This document shows, one piece after another, positions 56,191 to 64,000 of a stretch of DNA of 64,000 bases (position 1 is its first letter; each line of letters opens with the position of its first letter). Position numbers and translations under genes: made by a program. Below the pieces are notes generated by a model that worked only from the letters and a program-made list of their open reading frames with translations, ran no database searches and was not told the DNA's origin. This DNA is from Metallyticus violacea (lineage: Eukaryota; Arthropoda; Insecta; Mantodea; Metallyticidae), in contig CM060846.1 of assembly GCA_030762175.1 (NCBI GenBank), forward strand, positions 238,938,012-239,002,011, read 5' to 3'.

Positions 56191-58425
56191 CTATAAATGA
56201 CATGATTTTGACATGACATGAATACCACCACCACCACCCCCACAAAAATGGTTCTTCTATATAATCTTCAGTTGCAATATAGTTTTATTCATTACTAGAA
56301 TTGAGTAATTTGCCATCAATGTTGTCCACGTTCTCTTATTTTATAAATAAATTCTTTCAAAATCAAAAAGACATTTTCTTTACCAGCACTAAAATAGTTT
56401 TGCAAACCATATTGCTAACCTGCAATTAAGGGCAGAATCATACAAAACTATTCACATATATTCATAGACAGAAAAACAAAGGCTTACAGCAAACAAGAAA
56501 ATGCCAGCAGTGCTTACCAACAATAATATTACGTAATCAAAAATGTGGGATACTGTAGCCTCAAGAGTGACACTAGATCTTTTTTTTTAATAGTGTTTAA
56601 TGCCCATTACAGTATATATTTGATATAAAGCTTCTTACACAAACAGATTGTCATAACTGAGTGTTTACTACCTGGGATAATGTGGGAACAGGTCATACAA
56701 ACATATTTTTAACTGCAGAAAAAAAAAACTCCATTGGAGACTGTATGCCCCAAATTTCCATTCCAGGCTCAAGTAACATGTTCCCCATTGCTCAATAGTA
56801 TAACATTTGCAATAAAATCTTGAGTATTACGTGAATTTTATGTATTGACACAGCTTACTTCTGTAGTAAAAGCTTTAGTTATTATAAAGCAACATAATTA
56901 ATACTCATAAGTGCATTTTAAGAGTAGGGATCAAACCTCTTAAGAAGTGAATACAAATAATATACAGGAAGGGGTTGTAATGATTTCTGCAGCCTTATTT
57001 TACTATGATACGTTTATTTATCATTGCTAGTTTCACAGAATGAAGAATGCCATAAGTGTATATTGAAATAGCTGTTAATATGAGATTATTTGTACATTAT
57101 TCTCTGCCAGAAAGTCCCTCCTGGAAGGTATGTCATGCCACATGCCCAAGAGTGCTGACTATAGTAAGGTTAATTGAGTTACGGGCCACCTAAGTACTTC
57201 TCCCAGTATGCAGATGCACTTGTAACTCAAATAACCTTCCTGTACTTGGCATAGTGAATGGAATAAACAGAGGATTTGACATCAATATTTACCCATAGAT
57301 AGAACTGAAAATGCTGCTTGGTTGCATTAGCACGTTCATTAATAATGGTTATTCACGCATTGAAGCGCTTCATTTAAGACGGGCAGTGTTTTAGCTTAGT
57401 TCTCCAGCGTGTGTAGATTCCTTTTATAAGCCTCAGTGTTTAGGCTTGCTTTCCCCCAAAAAATCACAAATAAAATTAGAGAACATAATTGTTCTTTTTA
57501 CATTGTTTTAATTGTATTTATTGGAGGAGTAATGGCACTTGTTTAAAGAACACATGTTGATATTAATGATTTTAATATGGGATTAAACATTTATTGGGCA
57601 TATTTTTCATAGTTAATAGCATTATCACATAATTAAGACCTGTTATTTTCTAAGATCTTATAGCTTACATACATCAGTTTTTATGCTGTGCAGTGAAGTT
57701 TCAACTGGATGAGAATTTTCTCATTGCTCCATTATTTTTTTTTTAAATTTTTTTTTGGATGTCATGTGCCCATTCAAATGAAATTATGCTTTATCCAATA
57801 AAATAAAAATAGATCAAATGTATCTCTATTATACCATTATGCACACCTTGAAAAACTCTATGAAAAACTGTACCTGGCTGCTATTATCATGCAGTTGTAC
57901 ATTTTTTTTGACAAATCACTCTAAATGCTTTTAGCTTTAAAGGTCGGGTCCCATTTCTTGCTAAGGGCTTTGAAATTCTCTTCCCAGACTGAGATGACAC
58001 AGAAGTTTTCTCAATGCAGTCCCACTTAAATATTAGCAACTTTGTCCTCAGTAAGAACACATCACGTTAAATTAGGTTAAAAATTGACTTCTTACATCTC
58101 TGAATATTTTTTAAAATAATCATTTTACACACCCTCTCCTATAATGTTATTTAAAGGTAAAATCAGTAAATTATGTGTAAAACTCTCAATGCATGGTACA
58201 AAGACAAATAATATTCATGTAATCAGCATGGTTTACATATTTTGACTGAATATTAAACATACTCTGTTAGCTGCTGTTGCATATATGTAGCTATCATATT
58301 TATAGATAATTCTTCCTGACAAGTATGACCTCCTGATAATGGAATGCCATATTATATAATTTCCTTTACTTAATGTTAATTTGTCTATGGCATTAAATAT
58401 GTACTTATGTACTTTTTTTTTTCAG
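56191..58425. other. Anonymous DNA
   Basis: A short SINE2 tail (AGTGTTTAATGCCC preceded by T-run, minus strand) lies at 56579-56610 without a clear duplication. AAGGTTAATTGAGTTAC (57166-57182) and its near-inverse GTAACTCAAATAACCTT (57222-57238) form a hairpin of about 70 nt, perhaps a miniature transposon end. Otherwise nothing recognised. Confidence 0.4.
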
Positions 58426-58482
58426 GCAGCAACACTATCAGAATATGACATGCAACATAAAACACCTTTGACAAAACGTGTG
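58426..58482 (+). CDS. Probable internal coding exon of an unidentified gene (57 nt)
   Basis: A T-rich tract and TTTTCAG end at 58425, and GTAAGTTA begins at 58483; both splice sites are strong. The 57 nt read without stops in frame 1 as AATLSEYDMQHKTPLTKRV, 19 codons, phase 0 at both ends if that frame is used. The other frames have stops or poorer composition. A symmetric 57-nt exon could be skipped without changing frame. No other exon of the same gene is recognisable nearby, and I do not recognise the protein. It may belong to a gene extending beyond the window. Confidence 0.5.
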
Positions 58483-59194
58483 GTAAGTTAACATTGCTCA
58501 TGACAAACAGTAAAATTAGTAATTATGTAACAGTGTGTATGTATACATATGCATATATGCTCAAGCTTTGATAAACTTGAATATCCAATGATTTTTGCAG
58601 TCATGCCCTTTTATGCATGATCATATTTATTTGCTGTTAGTATATGTCACCAATGTCTTGGTGAGGAAACACTTTATAAACTTTTGTAGTAATTTTAAAA
58701 AGTGTTGCACACTAGCAAAATTTTATCATATGGGTTAGCCAAATGAAACATAACATCCATCTTTATTGAGGTATACACAAACTTGTTAAACATTTGGACA
58801 GATGTGTAAACAATAGTGCTGATTAATCTGTAGATGGATTTATTCTATCCTTATTTTGCTATCTTTGTGATAAAGTATAGATAAAGTACACCAGTTCATG
58901 CACTTATAAAAGCATAATAATGATAAATATTTTCATGCATTACATGTTTTAATTGGAAGCTATTTATATTCTGGCCTCCTCTTGGTTGAATTATCATCTT
59001 CATCACTATTATCATTAATGAAAATATTATGGGTTGTGAAATTTGTATGCTTACTGTCATTTCAAAATATCTCCTTTGCAAATATTATTGATATCCTGCC
59101 AAATTAAATGGGCACTTCTTTTGCTGAGATTTGTTGTTTCATTGAGTAAGTTGAGAAATATTTTTTTGAACTTACATATATATTCTTCTTGCCA
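58483..59194. other. Anonymous DNA, possible intron
   Basis: AT-rich; nothing recognised. Confidence 0.4.
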
Positions 59195-59350
59195 TAGAAG
59201 AACTCTTATAATTTGAAATATAGGGATTACAAGTGTGACTTTCTCTTAGTGTTTTATCCTTTTCTGCTTTTATAATTACTGTTAATTTGTTACATTGTTA
59301 AAAGTGTTACTTTATTTTTATTTTTATTTTATATTATATATATTTTACTA
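59195..59350 (+). mobile_element. PLE family C, isolated 3' non-coding tail
   Basis: TGACTTTCTCTTAGTGTTTT, ATCCTTTTCTGCTTTTATAA and TTACTGTTAATTTGTTACAT match 28470-28575 (and partly 23380-23460) in order. No coding sequence accompanies it, so it is a very short 5'-truncated insertion. Confidence 0.75.
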
Positions 59351-60929
59351 TTTGTTTCTCACCTATATGACATAGTTTTTTTTTTAAATACTGACAAAAG
59401 ACAATGGAAGTAATTATACATATATAATTAATACTGATTCCTCATTTTTAGTTGTGATATGCAGCCTCCTGTTTCAAATCTTAAATTTTTCCACAGTATC
59501 CATTTATTGAGGATATGAACATCGGAATGTTTCATGTTTTTCCACAACTGATTTACTTGTGTTGGTCTTGGTGTAAAAGAAGGCTTGATTTAAAAACATG
59601 AAATTTTAAATGTGCCATTGATGTAAATCGCATAATAGAACTCAAAATAAAATACTCATTTCTCTACTTGCAAAAGTCAAGTGTTGCAATAATCACAAAT
59701 GTTTTCGTAGTACCTACTGTTTATTATTGTTGTCTGTAATACCATTTCACCTCTTAACATAGTATGCTTATAAACAGTGCCCAGCAACTTAAAATTCTGC
59801 CATATATTTCCAGCTTGTTTGAGACAGCAACATTACCAAGAGGCACATTTGGTAGTAATTTGTAGCAAGCAGTGTGTCAGCATAGTTCCTTAATAGTGTA
59901 ATAAACTGTTCTACAACAATATGTGATGAATTGAAACATTTGTTTACTTTGTCTGGAAACTATTAGTCAGCACAAAACATACAGATATGGATAATATATT
60001 TGAAAAATATTTCTCTGGTTTGATTTCTCCCTTCCTTTAAAGTACCTTAAAGCCACCACTAAGAGTAGGTTATTAGAAAAATATTTTTTATTCTTATAAT
60101 TCAGGTGCACAAAATGTTTTTCCACCACTAAGCAGTATATTCAAGCATGTCTTTTTGTTTCTTGGACATGCATTTTTGTTATTAAATGTAAAATAAAATA
60201 TACACTTAACTATTTCTTTTATGAATTGAACATATTTTCATAATTCGCAATTGCCCAAATTTTCAAAATTCAGCTTTTCGTGGCTACATGTCAACATTGA
60301 AGTTATACATAGCACTCCCTGTATAGTCAGTTTCAACAAAAGTATATTATTGCTGCACTTAAAATAAAAAAAATGTGGTCTTTATCAAAGTTTATTATTG
60401 CTCTCAAATCATTTATGGCATAAGTTCATAAATGGCACATTACAAGAAGACTACTGCTGTAAATATCAAGCTTGAATAACAAAACGCTGCCTGCATGATA
60501 TAGTTAGATCATCACTGTGAAACACATACACAGAATATAATTCCTTCAGCTTCAACCAGTCAACTACAGTCTTAAAATGCACATTGAAATGATGCTTTAT
60601 GTTTTGACTACAAAAGTTTGATTATTCTAAAATGTGCCTTCACTTTTAAACAAAGTGGGAGCACAGTATTGTATACCTTCTTTTGCCATATAGTTAAGTG
60701 ACTAGAACATACTTTAATACTTGTGCATTTGCTTTTGGTAAGTTCTCTTGTGTATTTCAAAGTTTAGCACCAATCAGTTCTCAAAATGAACCCCTTTTTC
60801 CCTCAAATGTGACCAAAGATTTCTAATCATACATCTATAGCAGAACATGCTGTATCCATTAAAAAATCTGCCATTGATGACTAAAAAGACAACTTAAAAC
60901 TCCTGATATTAGGTGCTTTTTTGCAAATC
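59351..60929. other. Anonymous DNA
   Basis: AT-rich; no gene or repeat recognised. Confidence 0.45.
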
Positions 60930-61034
60930 ATACACTCAAGCCTGACTATAGTTTACTCCAGGGGATGCAGAGTTCCAAATCTTGAGCTCTAATGAAATCA
61001 CCAACATTCCTCTTGTTCTGCCAAGCCTGGATAG

Positions 61035-61324
61035 ACTGTCATGAGTGACCGAGGTCATTAAGGCATGGACTTATGAGTGGGAGGTCTGGGGTTTGATTTC
61101 CATCAGGACTATACTTCCTGACTGAGGTTTTTTCCTGGTTTTCCTCAGTCCTCATAAGTGGCAAATGCTGGGGAGGTACCCTAAACTTAGGCCTGGAACA
61201 CTTCCTTCCTTAACAAGTAAAAAAAATCCTTTCCCAGTGTATCATTTCATCTCATGTAACATCAGTGTCCGCCACCTATGGTGCCTCAGTAGTAGGCATT
61301 AAACACTATTTTAAAAAAAAAATT
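61035..61324 (+). mobile_element. SINE2 copy, first of two
   Basis: Full SINE2 order from GACCGAGGTCATTAAGGC (box A region) to the CCTCAGTAGT tail. CTGGATAG is duplicated at 61027-61034 and 61325-61332. Box B is eroded (GGTTTGATTTC). Confidence 0.88.
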
Positions 61325-61540
61325 CTGGATAGGCCTTGCCTTTTGGACTGGAGCTGAATCTTGCTGGAAGCAAGCAGTTTTGAACAAAGTTATGTTCTGG
61401 TTCTTTACATCAGGTTCTAGCAAAGTGGTTTTGTGCACTTTGGGGGTCGTCTTCAATTTCTTTTGATAAAATAGGAGCTTGGTGGCACTAGAATAACATA
61501 CCAGTACTGAGGCAGGATGGTGGCTTCTCTGGACTTTCAG

Positions 61541-61805
61541 ACTGCCACAGTGGCCAAGGTCATGAAGGAGCAGACTCGTGAGTGGGAGGTTTGGGATTTG
61601 AATCCTACCAGGACCGTCCTCCCTGATTGAGGTTATTTCCAGATTTTCCTCAGTCATAAATGGCAAATGCTGGGGAGGTACCCTAAATTTAGGCCTGGAA
61701 CGCTTCCTTCCTTTTAAAAAAAATCCTTTCCCAATTCATTTCATTTATCATCAGTCTCGACTGCTTGTTGTGCCTTAGTAGTAAAAACACTACTCAATCA
61801 ATCCA
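61541..61805 (+). mobile_element. SINE2 copy, second of two
   Basis: It has GTGGCCAAGGTCATGAAGG, GATTTGAATCC and GGGGAGGTACCCTAAATTTA. The exact 13-nt duplication TCTGGACTTTCAG lies at 61528-61540 and 61806-61818. The tail is slightly shortened. Same orientation as the copy 216 bp upstream. Confidence 0.9.
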
Positions 61806-62330
61806 TCTGGACTTTCAGGACTTCACAAGCTTTTCATGAAATCTAGGCATACACTCAGTCATTTTAACAGTCATAGTATTCTTCATTATTGAATATTTTC
61901 TTGTCAGTAAATGACTTTTCCAGTGGTCATTGTTAAAATAATGTTATAGTAGTAGTTTACACCTAAACACTTTCCTCTGCTTCAGTTCTGCAGTTAAAAT
62001 TGCCCATTGCCCTCAATCTAAAGTCTTGCCTAAGCACAGTGGACATGGATCTCCTGCATATGTTCATCTCGGGGACCTTCACTCTCTACTTCAAACTGCA
62101 TGGGCCCACCACTGTTTTCACAACATTTACAGTGTCATTGAGCCCAGGCACCTGAAACTCCAACATTCATTAACAGTACTGGTCTTAATAAAGTATTGGA
62201 CAGTGCAGCACACAAACATCATACTGATTTCCAGCTTTTTAAGGATTTTGGAAAATCTTGCTTGGTTATTTTTAAACCCTGTGAAGGGCTATTGCAGCAA
62301 CATAGTTTTCTAATCTCCCCATTCCATGGT

Positions 62331-62949
62331 TAAACCTCAAGTAATGTGCTCTTTCTGCTCCACCTGAACTCAACAATAAGTTTTGCTATGTATTTCATAG
62401 CAAAACTGTTATCTGATTGTCAAAACACCTGGTATTGTTCCTTTCAAACGTTTGTAACAATATTTATGCCAAGAGTGTGTACATCATCATATGAAGCCTC
62501 TTTCTAGTGATTCTGAAAATGGCATTCTGTTGTTGAAAGTGCTGTTGGTAGAAAGGGTACATTAATAGTAAAATAACCTAGAAAACCTAGCAAGAAAAAC
62601 AAGTGTCTGCCAGATATTGTGTGTTCACATGAACTTCCGGATATACATACCTGTCAATCCCAATGCTTTGTGAGGTTTAAAAAAAAAAACGCAAAGCAAC
62701 TGAATTGATTTACGAGGACATAACTCATTTTCATCAACATGAAAGCAGAATAAAATTAATCCAGAAAGGTTTTTATTGAAGTGAATAACAATTAATTGAC
62801 TAAAAAATAATAATGTGAAAAGGAAGCATCCTGTTTCTGTATAGTTATTTATAGAAATGCTAAGACAAAAAATGAATCTATTTGGCCCTGGTCATTCTTA
62901 GGTGTAACCCCCCACTAATACAATATGTATGTTTTACAATAAGTTTCTT
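62331..62949. other. Anonymous DNA
   Basis: Nothing recognised. Confidence 0.45.
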
Positions 62950-64000
62950 TACTAAATTGTGAATGATTCTTCTTTCACTAGTATAGGCTTATTGACCTGT
63001 TCCATCTTTAATTAAACATATCACTCCATCTTCTTGTTGGTCTTCCTACTCGATATCCTCTTGGTATATAATTTAGTAAATTTCTAGTATCCATTCCTCT
63101 TTCATTCTTCTGATACTAATTATTTTTCATTAATTTTTTTATTTAAGTTATATATATATATTTAACTGTTTTTGAATTTCTTCATTTCTTTGTTTGTCTA
63201 GGAGAGTAAAGTCAGCTACTCTCTTAAAAATCTCATCTTTGCTATTTCTACTCTTTTCCTGTCCAATTCAGAGTCCAGTTTTCACTTCCATGTGTTACCA
63301 TTAGGACTGTCATTACTTAATAGAATTTCACTTTTGTTGCTTTTGACATATTATTTAATATTCTCCTTTTTCCATTCATTTGTCCTAATTTATTTAGTTT
63401 TATATTCAGATCTTCATTTTTACTGTATGGTACATTAAAACCTAAATAATTCAAACTTAGAGATTTGTTCTACTATTTTTTCATTAATAACTATCTTACA
63501 TGATTGTTCCCTTTTAAAGCCATTGATTTCATCTTGGTTGTTGAAATATTCCAATTTGTGTCTCCATGATATCTTTCAGGTTATTAACACTTCTCTCTAG
63601 GCCATCTTCTGTTTCCTAAAAAATAACCTGATCGTCAGCAAATAAAATTGTTTTCAACCTGTATCTATTAATTAAATACTCCCAGTAGAATAGTTTTTCC
63701 ACTCTTTAAGTGCTTTGTTTATATATATTAAATAATGCTGGCAATAAAGGGTATTCTTGTTTAATGCTTTGGTTTATTTCTTCTGTTTTGTTTCCAATTC
63801 TAATACCATTGTCAATCTTAATTCTCTTGCTTTTATATAGACTCTGAATTACCTTAATCAGATGACTGATCCTTTCTATTGCATTACAGTCCATAGTTTT
63901 TTCAGAGAGGCCTATCAAAAGCTTTTTTATAATCCAAAAATAATATGAACATTGGTAAGTTAAATTTCGTTAAATTATGTATTAATTGTTCCACCGTAAA
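62950..64000 (-). mobile_element. Non-LTR retrotransposon (LINE) reverse transcriptase, partial
   Basis: Frame 63706-63918 (minus) reads IERISHLIKVIQSLYKSKRI, KIDNGIRIGNKTEEINQSIK and QEYPLLPALFNIYKQST, i.e. RT motifs up to 'RQGCPLSPxLFNIYI'. To the left, LKTILFADDQVIFQETEDGL (about 63600-63660) gives the catalytic FADD with both Asp kept, then a MAFKGT-like block. It continues left to about 62950 and right past the window end. Stops are present. Same general type as the LINE at 23.7-26.2 kb, but not obviously the same family. Confidence 0.78.

Larger units (their letters stand above)
60930..62330 (-). mobile_element. Tc-like DNA transposon remnant split by two SINE2 copies
   Basis: Minus-strand pieces, right to left: RKYSIMKNTMTVKMTECMPR (about 61850-61925; first catalytic region, normally FxDExxF), RHPASVLVCYSSATKLLFYQ ('xxVMVWAGIxxxGxxPLxF'), LLEPDVKNQNITLFKTACFQ with QDSAPVQKARPIQNF (61333-61540; 'FQQDGAPxHxA', second catalytic Asp), then beyond a SINE QAWQNKRNVGDFI (61010-61034). 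It resembles Tc3-like transposases. SINE2 copies interrupt it at 61035-61324 and 61541-61805. Terminal repeats were not found. Confidence 0.7.

Noticed and set aside
57166..57238. Small inverted repeat as a rho-independent terminator or RNA gene
   Set aside because: Eukaryotic context; imperfect stem with a long loop and no T-run. More likely a remnant of a miniature transposon, too weak to call.
63706..63918. Host gene with reverse-transcriptase-like similarity
   Set aside because: Motif order and FADD block fit an ordinary LINE; stops downstream indicate a dead copy.

Overview
This is an AT-rich (roughly two-thirds A+T) eukaryotic nuclear window, almost certainly from an arthropod and probably an insect. 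The evidence is: two spliced exons of a LAMMER/CLK protein kinase of the Darkener-of-apricot (Doa) type, consensus GT-AG splice sites, kilobase-scale introns, tRNA-derived SINEs, Penelope-like elements (PLEs), and mariner and hAT remnants typical of arthropods. No bacterial gene organisation, operon or CRISPR is present. Most open frames are chance frames in AT-rich DNA or broken transposon pieces. The species cannot be named from the sequence.

Layout. 1-13.1 kb: 3' end of the Doa-like gene on the + strand, with a penultimate exon at 3967-4072, an 8.3 kb intron, a terminal exon at 12392-12592, and a 3' UTR with two AATAAA signals and an old tandem duplication. Both introns carry PLE copies, a hAT fragment, a SINE and a SINE micro-insertion. 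13-22.6 kb: mostly anonymous sequence with a tRNA-like repeat and a broken hAT. 22.6-28.7 kb: a second PLE family (two copies) around a minus-strand LINE that is split by a mariner-like element. 28.7-33.9 kb: a nested stack in which a mariner-type element with recognisable terminal inverted repeats (TIRs) contains a SINE, a hAT element with its own 8-bp target duplication, and a second SINE. 34-50 kb: anonymous DNA with SINE copies, a deleted mariner, a BED-type hAT and two mariner fragments. 50.3-56.2 kb: a PLE cluster, with one PLE interrupted by a 2.9 kb head-to-head pair of another PLE. 56-64 kb: a probable orphan 57-nt exon, a Tc-like element split by two SINEs, and a minus-strand LINE reverse transcriptase running off the window.

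Main points of interest. (1) PLE termini contain hammerhead-ribozyme-like motifs. One at 52486-52530 (minus) has every core box and a six-base-pair stem I; others show compensatory changes in stem I. (2) Several PLE insertions are inverted twins: two 5'-truncated copies in head-to-head orientation. In three cases one target-site duplication flanks the whole pair, implying one integration event. (3) Three tiny insertions of 52-57 nt, made only of the 3' tail of a SINE family, have 11-14 nt target duplications of their own. (4) Nested insertions give a clear relative chronology. PLE-borne hammerheads are an established phenomenon; the twin structure and micro-insertions are what deserve checking here.
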